A stretch of 64,000 nt of DNA from Pseudomonas luteola NBRC 103146 (lineage in GTDB: Bacteria > Pseudomonadota > Gammaproteobacteria > Pseudomonadales > Pseudomonadaceae). The stretch is taken from NCBI RefSeq assembly GCF_002091675.1, contig NZ_BDAE01000002.1:119481-183480 (forward strand). Reading direction: 5' to 3'. This document shows positions 33,053 through 42,395 of this stretch, in pieces. Positions within the stretch are counted from its first letter, which is position 1. Each line of letters opens with the position of its first letter. Made by a program: the position numbers and the translations under genes. The notes beneath the pieces were generated by a model, which saw only the letters and a program-made list of their open reading frames with translations, was not told where the DNA came from and ran no database searches.

Positions 33053-34363
33053 TTATTCGTGGGTAATGCGGGAGTGGTCTCGTGTGTCTTTCATGAACAG
33101 GTAGACCAGAAGTGAGCAGGCGATACAGCCGGTAACGTACCAGTAATAGCCGGTCTCCATGCCGATGCTCTTGAACCACAGGGCTACGTACTCCGCGGTG
33201 CCGCCAAAGATCGAAACGGTCAGTGCATAGGGCAGACCCACACCCAGGGCACGGATTTCAGTGGGAAACAGCTCGGCTTTCACCACCGCATTGATTGAGG
33301 TGTAGCCGCTGACGATGACCAGTGCCGCCATGATCAGGAAGAACGCGCCCCACATGGACTGAATCGTGTGCAGCGCAGACAGGATCGGAACGGTGAATAT
33401 CGTGCCCAGTACCCCGAAGGCGATCAAGATGGGGCGACGGCCGATCTTATCGGACAACGCGCCTACTACGGGTTGCAGCAGCATGAAGAGAAACAGCGTG
33501 GCCGCCGAAATCATGGTCGAGTCGGACTTGCTCATGCCTACGGTGTTTACCAGATACTTCTGCATGTAGGTGGTGTAGGTGTAGAACGCCAGGGTGCCGC
33601 CCATGGTCAGGCCTACCACGGTCAGCAGCTCCTTGGGGTGGCGCATCAGCGTACGCATCAGGCTTTCCTGGACGACGCTTTCATCCTTTTTCTTGAAGGA
33701 GGCGGTTTCTTCCATCCCACGGCGCAGGTATAGCGCGGTGACAGCGCAGGCCGCACCGATCAGGAACGGAATGCGCCAGCCCCAGCTTTCCAGCTGCTCG
33801 TTGGTCAACGTCAGCTGCAGGATGATCAATACTGCCAGGGCGATGAGCTGGCCGGAGATCAGCGTGACGTACTGGAAGCTGGAGAAAAAGCCACGGCGTT
33901 CCTTGGTCGCCATCTCACTGAGGTACGTGGCGGAGGTGCCGTATTCGCCCCCCACGGAAAGCCCCTGTAAGAGGCGGGCCAGCACCAGCAGGACGGGAGC
34001 GGCTACCCCGATGGTGGCATAGCTGGGCGTGAGTGCGATGATCAGCGAGCCGCCGCACATCATGACGACCGACAGCATCAACGCAGCTTTACGCCCTTTT
34101 TTATCGGCATAAACGCCCATCAGCCAGCCGCCGATGGGACGCATCAGAAAACCTACGGCAAAGATGGCGGCCGTGTTCAGCAGCTGAGCGGTGAGGTCGC
34201 CTTGCGGAAAGAAGGCCTTGGCGAAATAAAGCGAGAAGGCGGCATAGACGTACCAGTCGTACCATTCGACCAGGTTGCCGACGGAGCCACTGAAGATGGA
34301 TTTGATGCGCTGTGACGTGGTCTTGGGCGTTACGCCCGCGGCCAGGGTGGCGGTGCTTTCCAT
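33053..34363 (-). CDS. MFS metabolite:H+ symporter, alpha-ketoglutarate permease type
   Basis: 436 residues, 12 spans. KgtP/MHS signature: SGSVGNLVEWYDWYVYAAFSLYFAKAFFP, FLMRPIGGWLMGVYADKKGRK, and LLQGLSVGGEYGTSATYLSE. These carry alpha-ketoglutarate, citrate or similar acids with protons. The gene lies downstream of a DctB/DctD-type pair and behind a sigma-54 promoter. In P. aeruginosa MifS/MifR control alpha-ketoglutarate uptake through PcaT, and the same arrangement is likely here. Confidence 0.9.
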   Translation of the reverse strand: MESTATLAAGVTPKTTSQRIKSIFSGSVGNLVEWYDWYVYAAFSLYFAKAFFPQGDLTAQLLNTAAIFAVGFLMRPIGGWLMGVYADKKGRKAALMLSVVMMCGGSLIIALTPSYATIGVAAPVLLVLARLLQGLSVGGEYGTSATYLSEMATKERRGFFSSFQYVTLISGQLIALAVLIILQLTLTNEQLESWGWRIPFLIGAACAVTALYLRRGMEETASFKKKDESVVQESLMRTLMRHPKELLTVVGLTMGGTLAFYTYTTYMQKYLVNTVGMSKSDSTMISAATLFLFMLLQPVVGALSDKIGRRPILIAFGVLGTIFTVPILSALHTIQSMWGAFFLIMAALVIVSGYTSINAVVKAELFPTEIRALGVGLPYALTVSIFGGTAEYVALWFKSIGMETGYYWYVTGCIACSLLVYLFMKDTRDHSRITHE

Positions 34364-34425
34364 TCGGAATCCTCTCTTATCATTGTTGTATGCCGCTGCG
34401 TGAACGCACGGCTTGTCATCCTGAC

Positions 34426-34441
34426 TGCACGAGGCGTGCCA
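34426..34441 (-). promoter_or_regulatory. Sigma-54 promoter of the permease gene
   Basis: On the minus strand TGGCACG-CCTC-GTGCA matches TGGCACG-N4-TTGCA with one mismatch, and the GG and GC are 12 bases apart as required. It is 63-78 bases before the permease start, giving a leader of about 50 bases. Confidence 0.8.
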
Positions 34442-34512
34442 TCAGGGTGCTGGCCGTATCCAGCGGGTTGTAGAGGAGGATGTAAGCGGAATCTTGCCGA
34501 AGGCCTTTAAAC

Positions 34513-34534
34513 CATAAGCGGATTTCCGCCTATG
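34513..34534. promoter_or_regulatory. Candidate enhancer site for the NtrC-class regulator
   Basis: CATAAGCGGA-TT-TCCGCCTATG is a 22-bp palindrome with one mismatch, about 75-95 bases upstream of the sigma-54 promoter, the usual enhancer range. A half site TAAGCGGA recurs at 34483-34490, 32 bases away (three helical turns). Confidence 0.65.
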
Positions 34535-34552
34535 CCGCTGGTTACGTCTGGG

Positions 34553-35887
34553 TCAGCCGTCGGTTTCCAGAAAGACTTCCCGCATCAGCCCATGGCGCTG
34601 CATTTTTTCATTGAGGGTACGCCGTGGAAGCTTGAGCTCTTCCAGTACCGCCTTTATGTCGCCTTTATGCCGGGCCAGCGCATTACGCAGGCATTGCGCC
34701 TCGAAGGCTTCCATTTGCTCATAGAGGGAAAGGTCCGCCGTTGATTGCGGAGCGCTGCTATCCAGGCCCAGCACATGCCGCTCGGCCGCGTTGGCCAGCT
34801 CCCGGACATTGCCCGGCCAGTCATGGGCCAGAAGGCGCGCCAACTGGTTACCACTGGGCGTGCCGGGCTCGCGGCCCAGACGTTTGGCAGCCTGCTGAAG
34901 AAAATGCTCGAACAGAAGGGGGATGTCCTCACGGCGCTCGCGCAGCGGTGGCAGATAAAGCTCCGCTACGTTGAGACGGTAGGCAAGGTCCTCTCTGAAC
35001 CGGCCGGCACGGGCTTCTTCCAGCAGGTCAGGCTTGGTGGCGGCAATGATGCGCAGGTCCACAGGAATGCTCTGATTGGAGCCGAGCCGCTCCAGCTGCT
35101 GCTCCTGCAGGACTCGCAGCAGCTTGGCCTGCTGGGCGAGAGGCATGCTTTCGATCTCATCGAGAAACAGGCTGCCGCCGTTAGCATGTTCCAGTTTGCC
35201 GATCCGCTTGCCGGTTGCCCCGGTAAAGGCGCCACTCTCATGCCCGAACAGCTCCGCCTCGAACAGCGTATCGGGGATGGCGGCACAGTTGAGCGCCACA
35301 AAGGGCTTGGCGCTACGGGTGCTGAAGTCATGCAGGCAACGGGCGACCAGCTCCTTGCCGCTACCCGTTTCACCTCGCAGAAGGATATTGACGGGCGTAT
35401 TGGCCAGTTCAAGCACCTGTCTGCGCAGCGTTTCCATGGGGCGTGAATAGCCAATCAGACGTGCAGCCAGCTGGGCTTTCTGGTCCGAGTGATCGTGCAG
35501 ACGCCGGTTCTCCAGCACTAGACGGCGTTTTTCCTGGGCGCGCTTGAGGCTGCCGAGCAGGGCCTCGGGGCTGAAAGGCTTTTCCAGGAAATCATAGGCA
35601 CCCTGGCGCATCGCTTCGACGGCCATGGTCACATCGCCGTGGCCGGTCAGCAGGATGACCGGCAGGTCCTTGTCCAGGGTCTGAAGCTGCTCGAGCAGGG
35701 AGAGCCCGTCCAGGCCGGGCATGCGGACATCGCTGATGATCACACCGGCGAAGTCGGGCGTCAGCTGCGCCAGGCAGGCCTCGGCGCTGGCATACAACGC
35801 GACCTCGAACCCCGAGAGTTGCAGCCATTGCTGAATGGCTTCCCGGATAGTGGATTCATCATCGATGACGATTACGCGGTCCGTCAT
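34553..35887 (-). CDS. Sigma-54-dependent response regulator, MifR/DctD-like
   Basis: 444 residues. Receiver 1-120 with Asp53 (ISDVRMPGLDG), AAA+ domain 145-375 (Walker A GETGSGKE, ESGAFTGATG sigma-54 contact loop, FLDEIESMPL Walker B, and arginine-finger region REDLAYRLN), and a Fis-type HTH near 400-440 (KGDIKAVLEELKLPRRTLNEKMQ). It activates sigma-54 promoters when phosphorylated. The start overlaps the end of the sensor gene by 4 bases (ATGA), so they are coupled. Confidence 0.95.
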   Translation of the reverse strand: MTDRVIVIDDESTIREAIQQWLQLSGFEVALYASAEACLAQLTPDFAGVIISDVRMPGLDGLSLLEQLQTLDKDLPVILLTGHGDVTMAVEAMRQGAYDFLEKPFSPEALLGSLKRAQEKRRLVLENRRLHDHSDQKAQLAARLIGYSRPMETLRRQVLELANTPVNILLRGETGSGKELVARCLHDFSTRSAKPFVALNCAAIPDTLFEAELFGHESGAFTGATGKRIGKLEHANGGSLFLDEIESMPLAQQAKLLRVLQEQQLERLGSNQSIPVDLRIIAATKPDLLEEARAGRFREDLAYRLNVAELYLPPLRERREDIPLLFEHFLQQAAKRLGREPGTPSGNQLARLLAHDWPGNVRELANAAERHVLGLDSSAPQSTADLSLYEQMEAFEAQCLRNALARHKGDIKAVLEELKLPRRTLNEKMQRHGLMREVFLETDG

Positions 35888-37644
35888 GTTGGGTCCTCTT
35901 CGATCACCATGGGCAGGGTCAACATAAAACGCGCACCCTGGGCCGTATTGTCAACCGTCAGCTCGCCGCCCAGTTCGTGGACGATAGCGTACGAGACGGC
36001 CAAGCCAAGGCCCAATCCTTCACCGACCGGCTTGGTGGTGAAGAACGGATCGAAAACCTGGCTCAGATGTTCTTCTGCAATCCCGCCGCCGGAATCCGTG
36101 ACGGACAGTAGCCAACGGCCTCGCTCGGGTGTCAGGGCAATATCCAGCTGGCGAATCGATTTGTCCGCCATGGCATCCAGTGCATTGCGCAGGAGATTGA
36201 CGAGCACCTGCTCAAGACGGATGGCATCACCACGCACCTTGGCGGGTCGGCTCATGCGCAGGCTGACGTCGACCCGCTCGTTCTGGACACGTGGTGCCAG
36301 CAGCTCGAAGGACTTGTCTACCACGCAGGCCAGATCCAGCGGTTCGCGAAGACCGGCAGGCGTCTTGCGGGCATAGGTTTTCAGATGACCGGTCAACGCA
36401 GCCATGCGGCCCAGGAGTTCATCGATACGGATAAGGCTCTGGCGAGCCTCATCGTGACGCTGCTGGTCGAGCAGGAGGCGAACGCTGGCCAGCTGCATGC
36501 GCTGGGCTGTGAGCGGCTGGTTCAGCTCATGGGCGAGGGCGGCGGACATTTGCCCGAGCGCGGCCAGTTTGGCGGCTTGGATCAAGCCGTCCTGGGCGGT
36601 TCGCAGGTCGGCGGTACGGGCTTCGACCAGACGCTCCAGCTCATCACGGCTGCGCTGGCGCTCACGGGCCAGGCGCCGCCGCTGCTGAAGAAAGAGCAGG
36701 GCGAAGACCAGGGCAAACCAGGCACCGGCGGCCGCAAGGCCCGTGGTCTGGGCCGTGGCAGGAAGACGAGAGCGGTCACGCAGCAGGTGCAGCGTCCAGC
36801 CTTCTTCGGTGAGGAGCAGTGAGGTCCAGAGAAAATCCTGCACGCCCAGGGGGCCGTGGACCCGGGTGAGGCGCTGATTCTGCGCCAGGGTGTTCATGGG
36901 CTGATAAGTGAGCGGCAACAAGGGCTGACGGTTGTACTGCCGGGTCTCCTCAAGTTCGGCATGGTCATCGGGCCTTAGCGACTCGAGGATGCGATAGCGC
37001 CACCCCGGCTGGTTGGCGATAAACACGATTCCACGCGCATCGCTTACCAGGATGATATCCGGCTGCTGGCTCCAGGAGTGTTCAAGCTCTGGAAACTCCA
37101 GCTTGACCACAATGGCCCCAAGAAAGGTGCCGTCATCGGCCGTCACCGCCTGGGAGAGAAAGTAGCCGGGTATGCCTGTGGTGACGCCTACTGCATAGAA
37201 ACGACCCGCTCCCCGGGTGCGCGTCTGTAGAAAATAGGGGCGAAACCCGTAGTTATGCCCTACATAACTGGTGGGCAGGCGCCAGTTGCTGGCAGCCACG
37301 GCAAGGCCCGTGCGGTCAAGCAGTTCTAACGTGGATGAGCCAGCGGCCCGGTTGAGCTGTTCGAGCTTAAGGTTGAGCCGATGCTGGGCTTCGGTACTCA
37401 GGGGCCCGGCCAGACTCTGGCTCATCTCGGGATCAAGTGCCAGAACGGCGGGTAAGGAGCGGTAGCGGTCGATCAGGGTTTGCAGGTTGCGGGCATAAAG
37501 GTGCAGCTGCTCTTCGCTCAGGGCACCGGCTTCGCGCAGGGCATAGCGCTCAGCCTGACGTGTGGCGGCATAGGCCACCAGCACGGCACCGGCCACGATG
37601 ACGAGCGAGGCAACGAACAGACGCGAGGAACGGGACAGGCGCAT
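35884..37644 (-). CDS. DctB/MifS-like sensor histidine kinase
   Basis: 586 residues from the ATG at 37644 (MRLSRSSRLFVASLVIVAG); in-frame starts at 37677 and 37710 also lack good ribosome sites, so the start is uncertain. First membrane helix near 8-28, periplasmic double-Cache sensor of about 250 residues (FYAVGVTTGIPGYFLSQAV), second helix near 300, coiled coil, HisKA (LAALGQMSAALAHELNQPLTA) and HATPase (LVNLLRNALDAMADK, DSGGGIAEEHL, GLGLGLAVSYAIV). It probably senses an organic acid in the periplasm and phosphorylates the adjacent regulator. Confidence 0.9.
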   Translation of the reverse strand: MRLSRSSRLFVASLVIVAGAVLVAYAATRQAERYALREAGALSEEQLHLYARNLQTLIDRYRSLPAVLALDPEMSQSLAGPLSTEAQHRLNLKLEQLNRAAGSSTLELLDRTGLAVAASNWRLPTSYVGHNYGFRPYFLQTRTRGAGRFYAVGVTTGIPGYFLSQAVTADDGTFLGAIVVKLEFPELEHSWSQQPDIILVSDARGIVFIANQPGWRYRILESLRPDDHAELEETRQYNRQPLLPLTYQPMNTLAQNQRLTRVHGPLGVQDFLWTSLLLTEEGWTLHLLRDRSRLPATAQTTGLAAAGAWFALVFALLFLQQRRRLARERQRSRDELERLVEARTADLRTAQDGLIQAAKLAALGQMSAALAHELNQPLTAQRMQLASVRLLLDQQRHDEARQSLIRIDELLGRMAALTGHLKTYARKTPAGLREPLDLACVVDKSFELLAPRVQNERVDVSLRMSRPAKVRGDAIRLEQVLVNLLRNALDAMADKSIRQLDIALTPERGRWLLSVTDSGGGIAEEHLSQVFDPFFTTKPVGEGLGLGLAVSYAIVHELGGELTVDNTAQGARFMLTLPMVIEEDPT

Positions 37645-37768
37645 GGCAGACTTCGCGATCAGCGGAGCACGGATCATACTGCGTTCGGCCGGTACTGGCA
37701 GCCCAGTCACCGAAATGCACTTGAACGGCTTTTTGGTGACGAGGCTGTTTCAGAGGTCTACGTCGGCA

Positions 37769-38497
37769 TCAATGGTGGTGGTCGCTCGGGCTGACAAAGA
37801 CCAGGGTGGAAAACATCCCGCGCACGCGGCCGTTGGGGTCGTCCTGCTTGACCTCCGTGTTGGCGCCGATCACGTTACGACCATGATGGCGCACCGTAAT
37901 CTGTGCCCGGCCCTGGGCATCGGTCGTGACGCTGACGTGATCAGGGTCGTTGATCACATCGTCGTACAGCTTGATACCGGAGGCGGGCTTGCCGTCGAGC
38001 AGGACTTGCACCTCCAGCGTCTCACCCGGCTCTACGGCCAATGGATCGCGCTGAGGAATAATGGCGAATTTAAGTGCGTCCAGAGAGGGCAGCTTGGCGT
38101 CTTTTTCCATAACCGCGAGGCTGTACTTGTAATAGCGTCCTGAGGCGAGGGCGCCCGATACCTCAGTTGCCCCTTTGTTCACCCACTTCTTGTCCTGGCC
38201 TTGTGCCCAATAGCCATTGTCCAGTGCAACCGCCAGCACCGCTGGTGTAGCGGCCGGTTTCAGACGCGCATGGTCGCTCTGCTTTTCAACCGTGATCGGT
38301 ACGGGCTTGCCGGAGGTGTCGTATGCCCAGGCACCGGAAATCCGTGCAGGGTCATAGGCGTCCTCTTCGGCGCCTTCGCCAAAGACTACTTCGATCTGGC
38401 CGCGGCGCTCCTCCGGCCAGAGCGCATGGGCAAACAGCGAGCCGCTGAAAACGGACAACGCAAGGGTGGCGGCCACCAGGGTGTGCTTGGTATTCAT
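37769..38497 (-). CDS. DUF4198 periplasmic protein
   Basis: 242 residues from the ATG at 38497 (CAGGAACC upstream). Signal peptide ends SLFAHALWPEE. DUF4198 features: HALWPEERRG start, LPAVEPGE-type turn (DPLAVEPGETLEVQVLLDGKPASGIKL), and RAQITVRHHGRNVI. It ends in SDHHH, a potential metal-binding tail. DUF4198 proteins are often beside metal-uptake genes. It follows the TonB receptor by 93 bases, with a GCGTGTGC/GCACACGC hairpin in between (38551-38580). Confidence 0.88.
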   Translation of the reverse strand: MNTKHTLVAATLALSVFSGSLFAHALWPEERRGQIEVVFGEGAEEDAYDPARISGAWAYDTSGKPVPITVEKQSDHARLKPAATPAVLAVALDNGYWAQGQDKKWVNKGATEVSGALASGRYYKYSLAVMEKDAKLPSLDALKFAIIPQRDPLAVEPGETLEVQVLLDGKPASGIKLYDDVINDPDHVSVTTDAQGRAQITVRHHGRNVIGANTEVKQDDPNGRVRGMFSTLVFVSPSDHHH

Positions 38498-38590
38498 GTC
38501 GAGGTTCCTGTAGCGAGCGTGACGGGATACAGCGTTTCGATAAAAGCGAAGCGTGTGCAGGCGATGAATCCGGCACACGCCGCGTTCGGT

Positions 38591-40714
38591 TTACAAGGTG
38601 ATGGAAACCCCGGCCTGCAGGGTGCGTGGCGCCCCGGGGTAGGCCCAGATCGAACCCCAGGCACGCTCGTCGTATTCCTCGTTGAAGACGTTGTCGAGGT
38701 TGAGGTTCAGGCGAATACGGTCGGTCAGCGGGTAATAGGCAAGCAAGTCGACCACGCTATAGGACGACATGTCGAACGCCGTGGACGAGGTGCTGCCCTT
38801 GCGGTCGCTTACGTATTTGAGCCCTACGCCCACGCCCAGCCCGCTCAACAGACCCGAATCGAATTCATAGGTATTGAGCAGATTCACGCTGTGCTTGGGA
38901 ACGTTTGCCAGACGGCTGCCGGTGGGCATGGTAGACGTCGTGCTCTTGGTCACTTCGGCATCGACATAGGCATAACCGCCAATAACGCGCCATTGCGGCG
39001 TGATATTGCCAGCCAGGCTGAGGTCGAAGCCACGGCTGCGCACTTCGCCTGCCGCAATCTGGTAATTGCTGTCGAGCGGGTCCGATGTGAGGACGTTTTC
39101 CTTGGTGATATGGAACAGGGCTGCCGTAATACTCAGGTCATGCTCCGGCACGTCGTACTTGATGCCAGTCTCGTAGGCGATGCCTTTTTCCGGGTCGAAG
39201 GCCTGGCTGCTGCGATCGGCGCCCCGGTTGGGCTTGAACGAGCGAGCCGTGTTGGCATACACGGCCAGCGAGTCGGTCAGGTCATACACCAGGCCGAAGC
39301 GAGGCGAGACGGCGTTATATGCTTGCTCCCAGCTGCCTGATGCGGACAGGTAGTTCGTGTACTGCTGCTCGAAGCGCTCCAGCCGCGCACCAACCTGGGC
39401 CTTGAGCCGGTCGGTAAGTTCGACCTGATCCTGCAGGTACAGCGCGTAAGACTTCAGGTTCTCGTCATCATGGGTGGTCGTACGGGTCAGGGCAGGCAGC
39501 GGCTGGCCATACACCGGCGCATAGAGGTCGAGCGGGAAGGCACTGACGCTGCCGCTGGAGCGGCGGATAAAGGATGTGTAATTGAAATCGTCGTACTCGA
39601 CACCAGCCAGCAGGGTGTGAGCAAAGCCCGCGGTCTTGAAGTGGCCTTCAACGTTGGTCTGAAAGGCTATATCGTCCCATTCCAGGGTGCGCTCGCTATA
39701 GTTCCGGCCAATGGTGCGGCCATCGGCTGCCAGCCCATTGTTCTCTACGGCGCCGCCGTCCAGGCTACCGTCGAGATACTGCACGCCGCCACGAATGGCC
39801 CAGTCGTCATTGAGCTGGTGTTCCAGACGCAGCTGGGTGGTGGCGTTTTCATTACGAAGTTTGCCAGCGTCCTCCTCGCCCAGGAAACGATCGCGTGGAA
39901 GCTGACCGGCCTGGGTGGCATAACGGGTAACGCCCCGATCCATAGGATGGCGGTTGTGCAGATAGTCGCCCTCTAGGATCACAGCGGTACGGTCGCTCAG
40001 CTGCCAGCGCAGCACGGGCGCTACGTTGTACCGTTCGCTTTCCACATGGTCACGAAAGCTGTCGCTGCCTTCAGCCACCAGATTCAGGCGATAGGTAAAT
40101 TCGGCGTTTTCATCCAGTGCACCGGTGGTGTCCAGCGTGCCGCGGCGCAGCCCCTGGGTGTTGAACTGGCTGCCCAGAACGGTTTTCCGATCGGCCTGGG
40201 GCTGCTTGCTGACAATATTGAACGTGCCGCCCGGGTCGCCTCGGCCATACAGCATGGATGCAGGGCCACGAAGTACCTCCAGGCGCTCGATCGTGCTGGC
40301 ATCCGGCATGTTGGGATAGCCACGGTTGACGGCAAAGCCGTTGCGGTAGAACTCCTGGGTACTAAAGCCCCGCACCAGGAACTCAGTCAGACCCTGTCCG
40401 CCAAAGTTGTTGCCTCGCTCTACGCCACCCGCGTAGTCCAGGGCATCTTCAAGCCGGGTAGCACCAATATCTTCTACGACCTGACGCGGCACTACGCTAA
40501 TGGACTGCGGCGTCTCGTGGATGGCCGTATCGGTACGGGTGGCACTGGCCGAACGGGTTGCCCGATAACCCTCAACGGGGCCTTGAGCGCTTTCGGTCAC
40601 GTTGGCTGTGATTTCCATCTGCAATAACGAGGCTGGCTCGGAGTCGGATGGGGTTTCCTGGGCATAGCAGGTGAAGGCGTGCAGAGAGAGCACGGGGACG
40701 ATAAGACGCCGCAT
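38591..40714 (-). CDS. TonB-dependent siderophore receptor
   Basis: 707 residues. Signal peptide ends CYAQE. TonB box/plug begins near residue 60: ETPQSISVVPRQVVEDIGATRLEDALDYAGGV, VRGFSTQEFYRNGF, ERLEVLRGPASMLYGRGDPGGTFNIVSKQP. The 22-strand barrel closes with YPLTDRIRLNLNLDNVFNEEYDERAW and PGAPRTLQAGVSITL. There is no N-terminal signalling domain, so it does not drive a FecI-type sigma factor. A strong Fur box lies 60 bases upstream. It probably takes up a ferric siderophore; which one is unknown. Confidence 0.94.
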   Translation of the reverse strand: MRRLIVPVLSLHAFTCYAQETPSDSEPASLLQMEITANVTESAQGPVEGYRATRSASATRTDTAIHETPQSISVVPRQVVEDIGATRLEDALDYAGGVERGNNFGGQGLTEFLVRGFSTQEFYRNGFAVNRGYPNMPDASTIERLEVLRGPASMLYGRGDPGGTFNIVSKQPQADRKTVLGSQFNTQGLRRGTLDTTGALDENAEFTYRLNLVAEGSDSFRDHVESERYNVAPVLRWQLSDRTAVILEGDYLHNRHPMDRGVTRYATQAGQLPRDRFLGEEDAGKLRNENATTQLRLEHQLNDDWAIRGGVQYLDGSLDGGAVENNGLAADGRTIGRNYSERTLEWDDIAFQTNVEGHFKTAGFAHTLLAGVEYDDFNYTSFIRRSSGSVSAFPLDLYAPVYGQPLPALTRTTTHDDENLKSYALYLQDQVELTDRLKAQVGARLERFEQQYTNYLSASGSWEQAYNAVSPRFGLVYDLTDSLAVYANTARSFKPNRGADRSSQAFDPEKGIAYETGIKYDVPEHDLSITAALFHITKENVLTSDPLDSNYQIAAGEVRSRGFDLSLAGNITPQWRVIGGYAYVDAEVTKSTTSTMPTGSRLANVPKHSVNLLNTYEFDSGLLSGLGVGVGLKYVSDRKGSTSSTAFDMSSYSVVDLLAYYPLTDRIRLNLNLDNVFNEEYDERAWGSIWAYPGAPRTLQAGVSITL

Positions 40715-40773
40715 TTCTTCTTCTTTTCCTTGGTAAGAACCGCCAGACGCGGAGATAGGATGCGGATGCTATA

Positions 40774-40792
40774 TATTATGATAATCGTTATC
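40774..40792. promoter_or_regulatory. Fur box of the TonB receptor gene
   Basis: TATTATGATAATCGTTATC matches the 19-bp Fur consensus at 16 positions by my count. It lies 60 bases before the receptor start. Confidence 0.85.
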
Positions 40793-40891
40793 AATAACGA
40801 GTTGATAGCAACTTGATTGCGTCGTCTGGAATGCAACGAGCACGGAACGCGCTGTCCTAACGCCTCAGGTGTTCAGGCGGAAGAAAGACGG

Positions 40892-41170
40892 CTAGTCGAA
40901 GGAGAACCGCTTGGGTCGCGGGGGCTTGTCTGGAAAGCGGGTTCCAGACTTGGGCGGGTGCGCTTTGCGCAGCGGTTCGAGCAGCGGTGACAGACCGTTG
41001 TGGTCGATCTCCTGCATCAGCTGGATCAGGCGGCCGATTTCGCCCTTGGGAAATCCTTCGCGGGCAAACCAGTTGAGGTAATGGCCGGGTAGATCGGCAA
41101 TGACGCGACCCTTGTATTTGCCATAGGGCATTTCACGGGTCACCAGCAGTTGCAGATCCTTCGGGTCCAT
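40892..41170 (-). CDS. DUF3820 family protein (quorum-sensing-regulated virulence factor type)
   Basis: 92 residues. The core TREMPYGKYKGRVIADLPGHYLNWFAREGFPKGEIGRLIQLM (in outline) is the DUF3820 signature, as in the P. aeruginosa protein whose structure defined the family. Molecular function is unknown. The C-terminus is a basic, Pro-rich tail. It stands alone between the receptor and cheV. Confidence 0.9.
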   Translation of the reverse strand: MDPKDLQLLVTREMPYGKYKGRVIADLPGHYLNWFAREGFPKGEIGRLIQLMQEIDHNGLSPLLEPLRKAHPPKSGTRFPDKPPRPKRFSFD

Positions 41171-41252
41171 AAAGCCTCACAGGGTAACGGTTGGAATGCC
41201 CGGATCTTCACCGGACCCGGACATTCTACCGTATCGAGGCTGACAGGCGAGG

Positions 41253-42146
41253 TCAGCGCCCCTGAACGGCATGGGCCGCTCGAATCACGCAGCGGGTCAG
41301 CTCCGGTGGAGAGAACTTGGTGAGTACGTCGTTGGCACCTGCCTTCTTGGCCCTGTCGCTGTTCATGGAGCTGTCCAGTGACGTATGCAGCAGTACGTAG
41401 AGACTGCTGAAGTCCGGACTCTCGCGCAGGCTCTGGGTAAAGGCGTAGCCGTCCATTTCCGGCATTTCAATGTCGGAGACAACCACGTTGATCTCATCAT
41501 CTGTACCTTGTAGCTCTAGAAGCTTTTCAATGGCTTCCTTGCCGCTGCGGGCAACATGGCAGCGGATATTCAATGTCTGCAAGGCATGAAGCGACAGGTT
41601 GCGCGCGACTTGGCTGTCATCCACGATCAAGATACGCGTTGCCTCCAGGGCTTCGATATCTTCTTCGTTCAGGGCCGAAGGCGTCTGCGGTATGGCAGGC
41701 GGTGCAATACCGTGGATAACCTTTTCGATATCCAACACCTGAACCAGCGTGCCTTCCACTTGGGTCACGCCGGTGACAAAGGCGCGACTACCCGAGCCGA
41801 AGGGGGGCGGGATGATGTCGCTCGACCGGCAGTGAATGATCTTGGCAACGTTCTGGACGTGTAGCGCCTGCTTGGTACGGCTGATCTCGGTCACGATCAG
41901 GCAGCCGCCAGAAGGGTCGACCAGGGGCTGTTCGCCAATGGCACGGCTCAGGTCAATCACCGATAGCGAGGCGCCTCGCAGGGTCGTGACGCCTTTGACA
42001 TGTGGATGCGACTCAGGCATGCGCGTCAGGGGCGGGCACGGAATGATTTCGCTGACCTTGAGCAGGTTGATGGCCATGAGCTTTCCGCTGCGCAATGAGA
42101 ACAGCAGCAGCGAGAGGGAGTCATCGGACGGATTGTGCTTGGGCAT
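41253..42146 (-). CDS. cheV: Chemotaxis protein CheV (CheW-receiver)
   Basis: 297 residues from the ATG at 42146; a longer frame would start at a TTG without ribosome site. CheW-like domain near 15-150 (LLLFSLRSGKLMAINLLKVSEII, GVTTLRGASLSVIDLSRAIG), then a receiver near 170-295 (ILIVDDSQVAR, VVSDIEMPEMDGYAF, LTKFSP). CheV links receptors to CheA and can buffer phosphate. In the receiver the usual KP pair is KF. Divergent from a chemoreceptor gene. Confidence 0.92.
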   Translation of the reverse strand: MPKHNPSDDSLSLLLFSLRSGKLMAINLLKVSEIIPCPPLTRMPESHPHVKGVTTLRGASLSVIDLSRAIGEQPLVDPSGGCLIVTEISRTKQALHVQNVAKIIHCRSSDIIPPPFGSGSRAFVTGVTQVEGTLVQVLDIEKVIHGIAPPAIPQTPSALNEEDIEALEATRILIVDDSQVARNLSLHALQTLNIRCHVARSGKEAIEKLLELQGTDDEINVVVSDIEMPEMDGYAFTQSLRESPDFSSLYVLLHTSLDSSMNSDRAKKAGANDVLTKFSPPELTRCVIRAAHAVQGR

Positions 42147-42395
42147 GTGCGACCTGTTCAGGAGTTCAACTTGGCTGCCAGGACTATCGGCCAATAGACG
42201 CGAAGGTTTAGGCGAAAGTTTGCTTCATTCTGTCGCATCCGCCCAAAGAGCCACTGGCCGGGCGAGCGTAGCCAGTCATCGGGTCGGGCTTCAGATCCCC
42301 GAAAGGGAGTCGATGAATCCAAAGACAGCCCGAAAAAGAGTCCGGGCACCGTCATGTCATGTGAGCTTCAACAAGAATAAACAGGAGCCTGTTGC

